This document shows, in pieces, positions 1-8,764 of a stretch of DNA of 64,000 nt (position 1 is the first letter of the stretch; each line of letters opens with the position of its first letter). Where the stretch lies: assembly GCA_036399055.1 (NCBI GenBank), contig DASWNX010000016.1, positions 60,685 through 124,684 of the forward strand, given 5' to 3'. Below the pieces are notes generated by a model. That model had not been told where the DNA came from and ran no database searches. It was given only the letters and a program-made list of their open reading frames with translations. The DNA is from Jatrophihabitans sp. Lineage in GTDB: Bacteria; Actinomycetota; Actinomycetes; Mycobacteriales; Jatrophihabitantaceae. The position numbers were made by a program, and so were the translations under genes.

Positions 1-470
1 GCCAGCCGGCCCGGGAGCGCGATGCCCCAACGGTCACCGTCCCAGCCCATCCGGACGATGTCGACGCCACGGATCCTGGTCGCGGGGTCGAAGGCCCGCC
101 GTTGCGGCAGGTACCCGATGCGGGAGTTGTGCCGCCCGGGCGGGCCGCCCAGCACCTGGATCTGACCTGCGTTGGTCGGTAGCAGCCCGAGCACCGTCTT
201 GAGCAGCGTGGACTTGCCGACGCCGTTGGGTCCCAGCACCGCCACGAACTCACCGGCCCGCACCCGCAGGCTGACGTCGGAGAAGATCGCCCGGCCGCCG
301 ATGGCGCCGGTGACGCCGGTGAGGCTGAGCACCTCGGCCGGCTGCTGCACTGCAGGCCCTGCTGACCCGCCTGGCGCCGACCCGCCTGGCGCCGACCCGC
401 CTGGCGCCGAGTCCTGGGCCGTGGACACTCCCGCCGCGGCTGCGGCGGTGGTCGGGAACGGCTCGGTCAT
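1..470 (-). CDS. Zinc/manganese ABC transporter ATP-binding protein (3' end missing)
   Basis: The visible 156 residues are the N-terminal part of an ABC ATPase. A Walker A motif (GPNGVGKST) follows a Gly/Pro/Ser-rich leader, and the Q-loop region reads GYLPQRRAFD, as in the ZnuC/MntB family. The ATPase should energise import of a divalent metal delivered by the lipoprotein encoded just upstream. Its ATG (468-470) overlaps that gene's TGA as ATGA, so translation is probably coupled. The leader carries three SAPGG repeats encoded by a 15-bp tandem repeat, which is unusual for this family. The signature motif and Walker B lie outside the window. Zn versus Mn specificity is inferred from the Zur-like site upstream of the operon. 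Confidence 0.85.
   Translation of the reverse strand, partial: MTEPFPTTAAAAAGVSTAQDSAPGGSAPGGSAPGGSAGPAVQQPAEVLSLTGVTGAIGGRAIFSDVSLRVRAGEFVAVLGPNGVGKSTLLKTVLGLLPTNAGQIQVLGGPPGRHNSRIGYLPQRRAFDPATRIRGVDIVRMGWDGDRWGIALPGRL
364..408. repeat. 15-bp tandem repeat, three exact copies
   Basis: Three exact in-frame copies of GACCCGCCTGGCGCC lie inside the metal-transporter ATPase gene. On the minus strand they encode an SAPGG repeat in the leader before the ATPase domain. This looks like slippage expansion of a flexible linker. Confidence 0.9.
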
Positions 471-1387
471 CGCTCGGCCGACTGCTTCAACGCGGCCAGC
501 AACGCGCGCAGCTGGCTGACCTGCCACTGCTGAAAGCTGGCGTCGGGCGGGTTGATCGTCTCGGTGACGGCCACCACCGGCACGCCGGCCCGGCGCGCCG
601 TTGCCAACTGAGCCGCGACGTCCGGTGTGGCGTTCTGGCCGTTGTAGACATAGACCCTGACCGTCCGGCGGCTCAGTTGCGCTTCGCTGGCGGCCTTGTC
701 GGCGGCGCTGGGGTCAGTGCCCTCGCTGATCGCCTGCAGAAATCCGGCAGGGGTCGCCAGCTTCAGGCCGAGCGCCTGGGACATCGGCTCGAAGATGCTC
801 TCGCTGGCGCCGACGGCGACGCCGGGGTAGCGGGCTTTGATGTCGCTGATCAACTGGTGGTACTGGCCCAGGTCTTCGGCCTGGAAGCTGCGCCGCCGGT
901 TGTCGTAGTACTCGGCGTTGGCCGGATCGGCCCGCTTCAGACCGGCGCTGACCGCGTCGATGACCTTGGCGACGTCGGCGGGGGAGTACCAACGGTGCGG
1001 GTTGCCGCCGTCGGGCGTCCCGACCAGCTTGCCCACGTCGATGACCGTCCGGTTCTCATCGGGGCTGGCCGCCACGCTTCGTGCCGCCCACGGGTCATAG
1101 CCGACCCCGTTCTGGACGAAGACCCGCGAGCCGGCGATCGTCCGGGCGTCGGCCGGAGTCGGCTCGTAGGCGTGCGGGTCCGTCTGCGGATTGGAGATGA
1201 TCGCGGTGGCACGGACGTGGCTGCCGCCGAGCTGGCTGAGGATGCTTCCCCAGACATTGGTGCTGGCGGCGACCTCGATCGGGCCGCCGGGAGCGGCCGG
1301 GGCGCTGGGAGTGGTGGCGCAGCCGGCCACTGCGACGGTCGTCACAACGGCGGCTAGCAATGCACGCCAAGGGGCTTGAGCAGGCAT
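467..1387 (-). CDS. Zinc/manganese ABC transporter substrate-binding lipoprotein
   Basis: This 306-residue lipoprotein of the ZnuA/TroA family captures a divalent metal outside the membrane for the ABC importer. The chosen ATG has AGGAGA upstream and gives a signal peptide ending in a VAGC lipobox (Cys23). A longer frame to 1474 would bury the signal peptide. DPHAYEP (His72) and NPHRWY match the first two metal-ligand regions. The third and fourth regions read GASESIFEP and VYNGQNATP, where many homologues have His and Asp/Glu, so the ligand set may be atypical. It overlaps the ATPase gene by 4 bp. No permease gene is visible; it probably lies beyond the left edge. Confidence 0.85.
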   Translation of the reverse strand: MPAQAPWRALLAAVVTTVAVAGCATTPSAPAAPGGPIEVAASTNVWGSILSQLGGSHVRATAIISNPQTDPHAYEPTPADARTIAGSRVFVQNGVGYDPWAARSVAASPDENRTVIDVGKLVGTPDGGNPHRWYSPADVAKVIDAVSAGLKRADPANAEYYDNRRRSFQAEDLGQYHQLISDIKARYPGVAVGASESIFEPMSQALGLKLATPAGFLQAISEGTDPSAADKAASEAQLSRRTVRVYVYNGQNATPDVAAQLATARRAGVPVVAVTETINPPDASFQQWQVSQLRALLAALKQSAER

Positions 1388-1481
1388 CGAGTCTCTCCTG
1401 GCGGTGCGATGAGCGAAGCGCTGTGACGAGCGGAGGCAGTCGCCTTCCCGGTAGCGCTGCCAGCGACCAGCCAACTCTTAA

Positions 1482-1496
1482 TGACATTGATTGTCA
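1482..1496. promoter_or_regulatory. Zur/Fur-type operator
   Basis: TGACATTGATTGTCA has perfect 5-bp inverted arms around a 5-bp centre. It lies about 95 bp upstream of the metal-binding lipoprotein start. Layout and AT-rich centre resemble actinobacterial Zur boxes, which implies repression when zinc is plentiful. Assignment to Zur rather than another Fur-family protein is inference. Confidence 0.6.
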
Positions 1497-1515
1497 ATTT
1501 CGATAGAACGGGAAG

Positions 1516-1974
1516 TCATCCCTCGTGATCCCTGCGCACCCGGCCGCGAACCAGGTAGTCCAGTCGGCGCAGCGACTCCCGGTTGCGCGGCGCCAGCGCC
1601 AGTTGCCGCAGCGCAGGCAGCACCAGCAGCCCCGGACCGCTGATGGTGTCCTCACGGATCGTCACGGTGCAGGTGCCCAGCCCCGGGCGCTCGGTGAGTT
1701 CGATCTCGACCAGCGACTCACCCAACGGCCGGGTACGGGCAAGCAGCCGCAGGATGTGCTCAGGTCGGCAGGTCAGCACCTCGGTGTCGTCGTCGAGCAG
1801 CAGCGGCCAGCTGCCGACGGAGTGCGAGATCGTGGCGCCGACGGCCGGCCACCGCGGATCGACTTCGCGGATTCGGGAGGCGCCGACGACCCAACCGGCA
1901 TACAGCCAGCCGTCGCTGAGCACCGCCCACACCTGCTCGGGAGTCGCCTCGATCGGCCTTGATGTCGAGATCAT
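1516..1974 (-). CDS. SRPBCC-fold (polyketide cyclase/dehydrase-like) protein
   Basis: A 152-residue protein with the START/SRPBCC pattern: N-terminal ISTSRPIEATPEQVWAVLSD, a WVVGASRIREVDPRWPAVG segment, and a basic C-terminal helix. These proteins bind hydrophobic ligands in a helix-grip fold; the ligand cannot be told from sequence. The ATG at 1974 was chosen because GGTGGA precedes it and the fold begins immediately. The 39-codon extension to 2091 has no fold features. The gene ends about 20 bp before the Zur-like site and is read in the same direction as the metal operon. Confidence 0.7.
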   Translation of the reverse strand: MISTSRPIEATPEQVWAVLSDGWLYAGWVVGASRIREVDPRWPAVGATISHSVGSWPLLLDDDTEVLTCRPEHILRLLARTRPLGESLVEIELTERPGLGTCTVTIREDTISGPGLLVLPALRQLALAPRNRESLRRLDYLVRGRVRRDHEG

Positions 1975-2293
1975 CGTTCCACCGTAGATGGCCTTGACGC
2001 GTCGAGGCGAAGTCGGCCCGGACGGCTCTCGGTTGAACCGAACGGGCCTGGACCGCGATGCCGCTGCAGCGACACACGGCCTGAGCGCCACTGTGCCCGT
2101 GCGCCCGGGGTCACCGCAAGCTGGAGTGGATCAGCTATCTCAACGCGCTCCGCCGGGCCCCAAGCCGGTAACCTGCGCGCGCCCGCCCGGCCGACCAGGG
2201 CGCGAGCCGGCAGGTTATGGTCGAGAGGGCTAAGCCAGCCAGGTAGCTGTCGCGCAACCGACCGGTGAACACGCCGCATGGAGTCAAGGCCTG

Positions 2294-3862
2294 ATGAGCA
2301 GCACAACGCAGGAGCGTCGCCACGGTGAGCCCACCCCGGCGGTGACCGGTGAGTACGACTTCGTCGTCGTGGCCAACCGGTTACCGCTGGACCGCGTCGA
2401 GGAGCCGGATGGGCAGGTGTCCTGGCGGCGCAGCCCCGGCGGGCTGGTGACCGCGTTGCAACCGGTGATGCAGCAGGCCGACGGCGCCTGGATCGGCTGG
2501 ACCGGAGCTCCCGGCCCGGCGCCGGAGCCCTTCGACGAGGCAGGCATGCGGCTGGTCGGCGTCAGCCTGTCGAGTGAGGAGATTCGCGACTATTACGAGG
2601 GATTCTCCAACGACACGTTGTGGCCGCTGTATCACGACGTGATCGCCCCGCCGAGATTTCGGCGCGCGTGGTGGGACGCCTATGTCAAGGTCAACCAGCG
2701 GTTCGCCCGGGCCGCGGCCGAGCAGGCCGCCGACGCGGCGGTGGTGTGGGTGCAGGACTACCAGTTGCAGCTGGTGCCGGGCATGTTACGAGCCCAGCGC
2801 CCGGACCTGCGGATCGGATTCTTCAACCACATTCCCTTTCCCGGCTATGAGATCTTCGCCCAGTTGCCGTGGCGGCGGCAGATCATCGAGGGTCTGCTGG
2901 GGGCTGACCTGCTGGGATTCCAGCGTCAGGGCGACGCCACCAACTTCTTGCGGGCCTGCCGCCGGGCCGCCGGGCTGGCCACCCGCGGCCCGTTGGTGCG
3001 GGTTCCGCGGGTCTGGTCCGGTGACGCCGCCCGCAGTCCGGCCGGGAACTCCACCGGTCGCCGACGGGCAGGGCCGGCAGCCGCCGAGGACGACCGGACG
3101 GTGCGGGCGGCGACCTTTCCGATCTCGATCGACTCGGCCGGCTTCGAGGCTCTCGCACGCCGGCCTGAGGTCAAAGCCCGGGCAGCGGAGATCAGGCAGG
3201 CCCTCGGCAATCCCAAGACCCTGCTGCTGGGCGTGGACCGGCTGGACTACACCAAGGGGATCGCGCACCGGCTCAAGGCCTACGGCGAGCTGCTGCAGGA
3301 AGGTCGGCTGACCTCACCGCAGGACGTCCTGGTGCTGGTGGCCAGTCCTAGCCGGGAGCGGGTCGAGCAGTACCGCAAGCTGCGCGACGAGGTCGAGGTG
3401 ACCGTCGGCCGGATCAACGGCGAGTTCGGCGAGGTGGGCAGCGCCCCGGTGCACTACCTGCACCAGTCCTATCCGCAGGAGGAGATGGCCGCGCTCTACC
3501 TGGCAGCCGACGTCATGCTGGTCACCTCGCTGCGCGACGGCATGAACCTGGTCGCCAAGGAGTACGTGGCGTGCCGTTATGACGAGTCCGGCGCTCTGGT
3601 GCTGAGCGAGTTCACCGGCGCCGCCGACGAGCTCGGCAGCGCCTTCATGGTGAACCCGCACGACATTGCCGGGCTCAAGGACGCGATCGTCCGGGCCGCG
3701 CGGATCTCGCCGCAGGAAGCCCGGCGGCGGATGCGCTCGTTGCGGCGGCGGGTGCGCGAGTACGACGTCGCGCACTGGGCCCAGACCTTCTTGGACGCCC
3801 TGCACGGCGAGCCCGAGCTCCCGCTTGAGCCTGAGCCGACGTCGATCACGAGTTCGGAGTAG
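2294..3862 (+). CDS. otsA: Alpha,alpha-trehalose-6-phosphate synthase
   Basis: A GT20 enzyme of 522 residues that joins UDP- (or ADP-) glucose to glucose-6-phosphate to make trehalose-6-phosphate. Family hallmarks include VVVANRLPL near the N-terminus, [25 protein letters not shown], the nucleotide-sugar region [14 protein letters not shown], and [18 protein letters not shown] Pro/Arg/Ala-rich insertion of about 40 residues sits between the two Rossmann domains. The gene has two TTA leucine codons (2381 and 2786), rare in this genome style. No trehalose phosphatase gene is adjacent. The 194 bp after the stop hold only the promoter region of the next gene. Confidence 0.95.
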   Translation: MSSTTQERRHGEPTPAVTGEYDFVVVANRLPLDRVEEPDGQVSWRRSPGGLVTALQPVMQQADGAWIGWTGAPGPAPEPFDEAGMRLVGVSLSSEEIRDYYEGFSNDTLWPLYHDVIAPPRFRRAWWDAYVKVNQRFARAAAEQAADAAVVWVQDYQLQLVPGMLRAQRPDLRIGFFNHIPFPGYEIFAQLPWRRQIIEGLLGADLLGFQRQGDATNFLRACRRAAGLATRGPLVRVPRVWSGDAARSPAGNSTGRRRAGPAAAEDDRTVRAATFPISIDSAGFEALARRPEVKARAAEIRQALGNPKTLLLGVDRLDYTKGIAHRLKAYGELLQEGRLTSPQDVLVLVASPSRERVEQYRKLRDEVEVTVGRINGEFGEVGSAPVHYLHQSYPQEEMAALYLAADVMLVTSLRDGMNLVAKEYVACRYDESGALVLSEFTGAADELGSAFMVNPHDIAGLKDAIVRAARISPQEARRRMRSLRRRVREYDVAHWAQTFLDALHGEPELPLEPEPTSITSSE

Positions 3863-4056
3863 TTCCCGCTGCGAGCTGGTGGCCTGCTCAGCTGCAAATC
3901 ATGACCCTGGGGCTGTTCGGCCTGCTGCTGGCGAGTGGATCTGCCTGGACTATCCCCTGCTGAGAGAGCGCTCGATCGGCGCGGACGGGGCAACACAGCA
4001 ATCCGGGTTAGGCTTGTCGGGTTTGCTCGTCACTTGTTCACCCGGTTGGGGATTTT

Positions 4057-5067
4057 GTGTTCTCTCGTTCGCGCTTTGTGCTCGCCTCCTTCGTCCTGCC
4101 GATCTCGCTGCTCACCGCCTGCGGCTCCGGCGATGAGCCCGACGCCCCGCCTGCCAGCTCCGGCGCTGCCTCTGCTTCGACCTCGGGGTCGGCGTCACCG
4201 GCTGCCAGCGCGGTGAAGGGCGTGGCCGACGCCTCGGTCAAGGGCGGCTTCGGCGTCAAGCCGGTCGTCACCGTGGCCGACAAGCCGGCGCCCAGCCAGC
4301 TCTCCGAGCAGGTCATCACCAGCGGCTCTGGCGACACGGTGGCCAAGGGCGACACCCTGGTGGCCAACTACAGCGGCCAGACCTGGGCGCCCAAGGACGG
4401 CAAGGTCAAGGTCTTCGACAGCTCCTTCGACCGGGGCGCCCCGGCCGCGTTCGTGATCGGCGCCGGCGCGGTGATCCCGGGCTGGGACAAGACCCTGGTG
4501 GGTAAGCGGCTCGGCAGCCGGGTGCTGCTGTCAATCCCGCCGGCTGACGGCTATGGCGCCCAGGGGCAGCCGCAAGCCGGCATCGCCGGTACCGACACGC
4601 TGGTCTTCGTCGTCGACCTGATCGCGACCTACAAGCCGAACGCCTCGGCGCCGGGCACCGCCGTGACCCGCCTGCCGGCCGGGCTGCCCAAGATCACCAA
4701 TGTCGCTGCCAAGGCGCCGACGGTGATCAGCACAGCCGGGGTCAAGCTCGGCAAGAAGCCCGCCGCCACCCTGCTGGTGACCGGCTCCGGAGCGAAGATC
4801 GACCCGGCCAAGACCCTCGTCCTGCAGGTCGTGCAGACCGACGCCGCCACCGGAAAGAACACCCAGTCCACCTGGGGCAAGGCGCCCCAGACGGTGGCCG
4901 CGCGCAACGTGCTCACCGTGGCCAGCGTGCTCAACGGGCGCAACATCGGCAGCCGCGCGCTGATCCTGGTGCCCGCGATCGCCGCGAAGCCGGCCTCCGG
5001 CGGCCAGCAGGCCCAGCCTGCCTCGCCGGCCCAGATCCTGATCGTGGACGTGGTCGGGCAGTTCTAA
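4057..5067 (+). CDS. FKBP-type peptidyl-prolyl isomerase lipoprotein
   Basis: A 336-residue exported protein. The GTG start has a GGTTGGGGA ribosome site, and the signal peptide ends in a LLTAC lipobox (Cys22). A Ser/Ala/Pro-rich linker follows. The FKBP domain at about 85-190 has GDTLVANYSGQTW, FDSSFDRGAPAAFVIGAGAVIPGWD and LLSIPPADGYG, close to the FKBP12 active-site pattern. Residues about 215-336 form a second, degenerate FKBP-like module (GSRALILVPA, ending ILIVDVVGQF). It should assist folding of exported proteins at the outer face of the membrane. It is monocistronic in view. Confidence 0.88.
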   Translation: MFSRSRFVLASFVLPISLLTACGSGDEPDAPPASSGAASASTSGSASPAASAVKGVADASVKGGFGVKPVVTVADKPAPSQLSEQVITSGSGDTVAKGDTLVANYSGQTWAPKDGKVKVFDSSFDRGAPAAFVIGAGAVIPGWDKTLVGKRLGSRVLLSIPPADGYGAQGQPQAGIAGTDTLVFVVDLIATYKPNASAPGTAVTRLPAGLPKITNVAAKAPTVISTAGVKLGKKPAATLLVTGSGAKIDPAKTLVLQVVQTDAATGKNTQSTWGKAPQTVAARNVLTVASVLNGRNIGSRALILVPAIAAKPASGGQQAQPASPAQILIVDVVGQF

Positions 5068-5256
5068 GGGCTTCGGCGGGCCGGCCCTGCGGTTTGATTC
5101 CCTTTGTCAACGGCCAATGAATGACGTACCGTCAATGACAGGCTGGGAACGCAGCCTTGGCGTCACGTGGTGGCCACGCGGATGACCCGCGTTGGTGCTC
5201 GCGCCGGCTGATTCAGCCGGCCCCCGAGGTGGCGATCCCTGCAGAGCGGATTATCC

Positions 5257-5532
5257 GTGACAGCGTTGTTGCCGTCTCCCGAGCATCTCTCCTCCATCCC
5301 GACCCTTCCGGCGTCAGTGACGCTGCCGGCGTCGACGGGCGCCCTGCTGGCAGGCGTCGTCGAGCGGCTCTACCGCGAGCAGGAGTGCTGCCTGCCGCTG
5401 AGCACCGTCATCGAGGTGGTCACCGGCTGCCTGGACGACATCCAGGCGACTCCGGTCGAAGCGTTGCCCGAACTGGCCGAGCGGCTGGCTCGACATCGGT
5501 TGGCCCAGATCGGCCACCCGGGCCGGCCATGA
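5257..5532 (+). CDS. Small helical protein (three-helix-bundle dimerisation type)
   Basis: A 91-residue protein with a disordered first 25 residues, then an amphipathic helical region (VVERLYREQECCLPLSTVI; LPELAERLARHRL). The pattern resembles small actinobacterial three-helix-bundle dimerisation proteins, which have no assigned enzymatic role. It starts at GTG with a weak GAGCGGA site. Its TGA overlaps the helicase ATG as ATGA, so the two are translationally coupled and may act together. The 190 bp upstream contain no gene. Confidence 0.65.
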   Translation: MTALLPSPEHLSSIPTLPASVTLPASTGALLAGVVERLYREQECCLPLSTVIEVVTGCLDDIQATPVEALPELAERLARHRLAQIGHPGRP

Positions 5533-7163
5533 CCCTGGCGGCATCGGTCGAACGCCAGCTCGGCGCCGCGGTCCGGCAACTGCTCGGCGACGTCGAGCTG
5601 CGGCCGGGGCAGGCCGAAGCGCTGGAGGCGGTGCTTGAGCGCGACACCCTCGCGGTTCTGGCGACCGGCACCGGAAAGTCGCTGATCTACCGGGTGGCCG
5701 GTCAGCTGCTGCCCGGGGCGACGGTGATCGTGTCGCCGACAGTCGCCCTGCAGCAGGATCAGTTGGTGGCGCTGTCCACGGCGGGCCCACCGGCGGCGGC
5801 TCTCAACAGCCTGATGACCGCCGCCCAGCAACGCCGCGTGCTGGAGCGGATGGCCACCGGCGAGTTGGAGTTCCTGCTGTTGTCACCGGAGCAACTGGCG
5901 CGCGAAGAGGTGCTGCAGGCGCTGACCGCGACGAAGGTGTCCTTGTTCGTCGTGGACGAGGCGCACTGCGTGAGCTCGTGGGGCCACGACTTCCGACCGG
6001 ACTACCTGGCCCTGCCGACGGTGATCGCGGCCCTGGGCCGGCCCCGGGTGCTGGCGCTGACAGCCACCGCCTCGCCGCGCGTGCGCGGCGAGATCGTCAG
6101 CGCCCTGAAGATGACCGAGCCGGCCGTGATCGTGGGGGAGTTCGACCGTCCCAACATCTGGCTGGGCAGCCAGCTGGCCACCGACGCGGCCGCAGCCGAC
6201 GCCCAGGTGCTGCAGGCACTGCAGGACCAGGTGCGCGACGGAACGGGCACCGCCATCGTCTATGTCGCCAGCCGTCGGCGCAGCGAGGAGCTGGCCGAGG
6301 CGGTGGCCGGGCTGGGCCTGGCCGCCGTCCACTACCACGGCTCGATGGCACGCAAGCTGCGCGACGCCGCCCACGCCGCCTTCCTCGACGGCTCGGTGTC
6401 GGTCGTGGTGGCCACCAACGCCTTCGGCCTGGGCATCGACAAGCCGGACGTGCGGCTGATCGTGCACGCCGACCCGCCCGAGGACCTCGACGCCTACTAC
6501 CAGCAGATCGGGCGCGCCGGCCGTGACGGAGAACCGGCCCGAGCGATCCTGCTCAACCGGCCGAACGGCTACGCCCTGGCCCGTTACTTCAGCGCCGGCC
6601 AGGGCCCGTCGGCCGGCGACCTGACGGCGCTGCTGGCGGCGCTGGACAGCCGCGCGACCAAGCTCAGCGTGGTGGCCGACCGAGCCGGCCTGTCGGCTGC
6701 CCGGGTCCGACGGGCTGCCAACGCCCTGATCGCCGTGGACGCGGTAGCCGAGCGGCGCGGCAGCCTGCGCCGGGTCTGCGAGCCCGACGCCGCCGATCAC
6801 GCCGTCGAAGACGCCGAGCACTCAGCCCGACAGCGCCGGGCGCAGGCCGAGACCGCGGTCGAGCTGGTGCGGCGCTACGCCGAGACCGGTGACTGCCGTC
6901 GGCGGCTCCTGCTGCAACTGCTCGGCGAGGACCGGGTGGATCCCTGTTCCCACTGCGACAACTGTGACGCCGGCACCTCCAGCACCGTCGAGCACCAGCC
7001 CTTTGCCTTGAGCCAGCGGGTCGAACACGCCCAGTGGGGGATCGGCGTCGTCCAGCAGTACGAGCCCGGCCGGGTCGTCGTCCTGTTCGACGACGTCGGC
7101 TTCCGGACCCTGGCGCTGGATGTCGTCGCCGAGCGCGGGCTGTTGACGCCGGTCGCCGGTTAG
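5529..7163 (+). CDS. recQ: RecQ-family ATP-dependent DNA helicase
   Basis: A 544-residue superfamily 2 helicase that unwinds DNA in recombination and repair. Walker A is ATGTGKS (Lys50). DEAH is followed by CVSSWGHDFRPDYL, diagnostic of RecQ. Motif V-VI reads NAFGLGIDKPDVR then QQIGRAGRDGEPA. The zinc-binding region is short (CRRRLL, then CSHCDNC). The C-terminus (about 485-544) resembles a small beta domain (QWGIGVVQQYEPGRVVVLFDD) rather than an HRDC domain. The ATG at 5529 overlaps the upstream stop. An upstream in-frame extension to 5157 has no helicase features and overlaps another gene. It converges on mntH with 6 bp between stops. Confidence 0.93.
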   Translation: MTLAASVERQLGAAVRQLLGDVELRPGQAEALEAVLERDTLAVLATGTGKSLIYRVAGQLLPGATVIVSPTVALQQDQLVALSTAGPPAAALNSLMTAAQQRRVLERMATGELEFLLLSPEQLAREEVLQALTATKVSLFVVDEAHCVSSWGHDFRPDYLALPTVIAALGRPRVLALTATASPRVRGEIVSALKMTEPAVIVGEFDRPNIWLGSQLATDAAAADAQVLQALQDQVRDGTGTAIVYVASRRRSEELAEAVAGLGLAAVHYHGSMARKLRDAAHAAFLDGSVSVVVATNAFGLGIDKPDVRLIVHADPPEDLDAYYQQIGRAGRDGEPARAILLNRPNGYALARYFSAGQGPSAGDLTALLAALDSRATKLSVVADRAGLSAARVRRAANALIAVDAVAERRGSLRRVCEPDAADHAVEDAEHSARQRRAQAETAVELVRRYAETGDCRRRLLLQLLGEDRVDPCSHCDNCDAGTSSTVEHQPFALSQRVEHAQWGIGVVQQYEPGRVVVLFDDVGFRTLALDVVAERGLLTPVAG

Positions 7164-7169
7164 CGGCTG

Positions 7170-8423
7170 TCACAGCCCCAGGATCGCGGTCGCCGACAGC
7201 ACGCTGATCCCGGCCGCGATCAGCTGGGCCAGCGTCCGCTGGCCGCGGCCGACCACCAGTGAGCCCATCAGCTTCCGGTCGCTGACGAAGGAGATCAGCG
7301 GGAACAGCACCATCGGCAGCACCAGGCTGAGCACCACCTGACTCCACACCAGCACGGTGCCCTCGGGCAGGCCGAGGACGCAGACGGCGCCGGCCGGCGC
7401 CAGGCAGCTCAACCGGCGGGCTACCGGAGCCAGCCTGAGCGCGGGCACCAGTTCGCGCAGCGACTCAGCCGCGGCCATTCCACCGGTGACCGAGGACGCC
7501 AGGCCGGCCGCGATCAGGCTGAGGGCGAACAACACTGACGTCGCCTGCCCCAGCACCGGCGCCAAGTCGCGGTAGGCGGCGCTGATGCCCTCGTTGCCGC
7601 CGGTCGGCCCGGCGGCCCGGGCGGTGATCGACATGATCGAGCAGTTCACGACGAAGGCGGCGAGCAGCGCGAGCGCGCTCGTTCTGATCGTGGAGGCGAG
7701 CAGGGTGCGGGCATGCGCAGGGTCAGTCGCCCGCGGGTCCTGAGCGCGAAGCTGCTTGGCCAGGCTTGAGTGGAGCAACAGGTTGTGCGGCATCACGATC
7801 GCGCCGATGATGCCCAGCGCCACCGGCAGGCCGCCGGGCGGAAGCGGGCGAGGCGCCAAGCCGGCGGCCGTCTCCTGCAGGCCCGAGCGGATCAGGACCG
7901 CCAGGTACACCACGGTGACGATCGACAGGCAGCCGTAGACGGCCAGCCGGCCGGCGCCGGCCGGCGCGGCGAGCACCGCGGTGAGCAGCACCGCGGCCAC
8001 CGCGACTGAGGCGCCGGCCGGCAGGCCGGTCAGCAACCGCACACCGACGATCACCCCGAGCACCTCGACCACTTCGGTGATCGCCAGCGCCAGGAGGATC
8101 GGTGGGGTGAGGGACCAGCGCACCAGCGGCGAGCAGCGCTGCCGCAGCAATTGCCCGAAGTCACAGCCGCTGCCCAGACCCAGCCGGGCCGCCAGTTGCT
8201 GCAGGAACAGCGCCAGCACGGTGGCGATGGCCACCACCCAGACCAGCCGCATTCCGAAGCGGGCGCCCGCGGCCAGGTCGGTGGCCCAGTTACCGGGATC
8301 GAGGTAGCCGGCCGAGATCAGCACCGCGGTGGCGCCGGTCCGCGTCCACAGCCGCGGTGTCCGCACGCCGACGGTGATCGGGGCGGCGATGCCCGGCTTG
8401 AGCGGGTCGGCGAAGGCCGTCAT
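7170..8423 (-). CDS. mntH: Nramp-family divalent metal (Mn2+/Fe2+) transporter
   Basis: A 417-residue polytopic membrane protein with about 11 hydrophobic segments. The metal-site motif of TM1 is SAGYLDPGNWATD (Asp42, Asn45). The TM6 motif is GAIVMPHNLLLHS with the metal-contacting Met. It should import Mn2+ with protons. Its ATG overlaps the stop of the small membrane protein upstream by ATGA. A manganese catalase gene lies about 340 bp upstream in the same direction, which fits manganese supply for that enzyme. The order is catalase, terminator hairpin, small protein, mntH, so the catalase is probably a separate transcript. Confidence 0.92.
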   Translation of the reverse strand: MTAFADPLKPGIAAPITVGVRTPRLWTRTGATAVLISAGYLDPGNWATDLAAGARFGMRLVWVVAIATVLALFLQQLAARLGLGSGCDFGQLLRQRCSPLVRWSLTPPILLALAITEVVEVLGVIVGVRLLTGLPAGASVAVAAVLLTAVLAAPAGAGRLAVYGCLSIVTVVYLAVLIRSGLQETAAGLAPRPLPPGGLPVALGIIGAIVMPHNLLLHSSLAKQLRAQDPRATDPAHARTLLASTIRTSALALLAAFVVNCSIMSITARAAGPTGGNEGISAAYRDLAPVLGQATSVLFALSLIAAGLASSVTGGMAAAESLRELVPALRLAPVARRLSCLAPAGAVCVLGLPEGTVLVWSQVVLSLVLPMVLFPLISFVSDRKLMGSLVVGRGQRTLAQLIAAGISVLSATAILGL

Positions 8424-8647
8424 CGACCGATCCTCGTCTCGAGGCGCTCAGCCAGGCGCAACCGCAGGACCAGCACGCCCACCAGCGCGGCGGTGACCAG
8501 CAGGGACGCGGGCGAGGGCGCCAGCGCCGCGACGACGGCGTAGAGGAGCAGCCACACCAGGGTGGCCGGCCGCCGGCAGCCGAACCTGGCCAAGCGCTGG
8601 GCGAGGCCGGCCGCTCGGCAGGAGGCGGTCTGGGCGCTGCTGGACAT
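8420..8647 (-). CDS. Small membrane protein coupled to mntH
   Basis: A 75-residue protein with a basic N-terminus and one or two hydrophobic segments (LVWLLLYAVVAALAPSPASL; LLVTAALVGVLVL). It ends in a charged amphipathic tail. Its ribosome site (AGGAGC) is good. The 4-bp overlap with mntH and matching direction suggest it works with the transporter, perhaps as an accessory or stability subunit. I do not recognise a family. Confidence 0.6.
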   Translation of the reverse strand: MSSSAQTASCRAAGLAQRLARFGCRRPATLVWLLLYAVVAALAPSPASLLVTAALVGVLVLRLRLAERLETRIGR

Positions 8648-8724
8648 GCGGGCTCCTTCACATCAGCGGTGACGACGGGTAGTCAGGGGGCCGAGCCGGG
8701 GGCAGTGACAGGAGGCAGGGGGCA

Positions 8725-8754
8725 GGGGGCAGGGGCGCGCTCGCCCCTGCCCCC
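8725..8754 (-). terminator. Hairpin downstream of the manganese catalase
   Basis: A perfect 13-bp stem (8725-8737 with 8742-8754) closes a 4-nt loop (CGCT). It begins 11 bp past the catalase stop codon. The arms are almost entirely G and C, with no U-tract, as is common for actinobacterial terminators. It sits between the catalase and the mntH pair and should separate their transcripts. Confidence 0.7.
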
Positions 8755-8764
8755 TGGCCGTCGC

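Noticed and set aside
364-408. Tandem repeat as CRISPR or insertion signature
   Set aside because: It is a contiguous, spacerless 15-bp coding repeat in frame with the ATPase gene. No CRISPR array exists in the window.
677-1357. Long plus-strand reading frame opposite the metal-binding lipoprotein gene
   Set aside because: It is a high-GC mirror of the real gene, with no motifs. Similar mirrors exist across nearly every real gene in the window.
5157-5528. N-terminal extension of RecQ to 5157
   Set aside because: It has no helicase features, overlaps the coupled small gene and would break the ATGA junction at 5529.
7163-7177. GGCTGT-C-ACAGCC as a terminator between recQ and mntH
   Set aside because: The usable stem is only four or five base pairs with a tiny loop, too weak to call.
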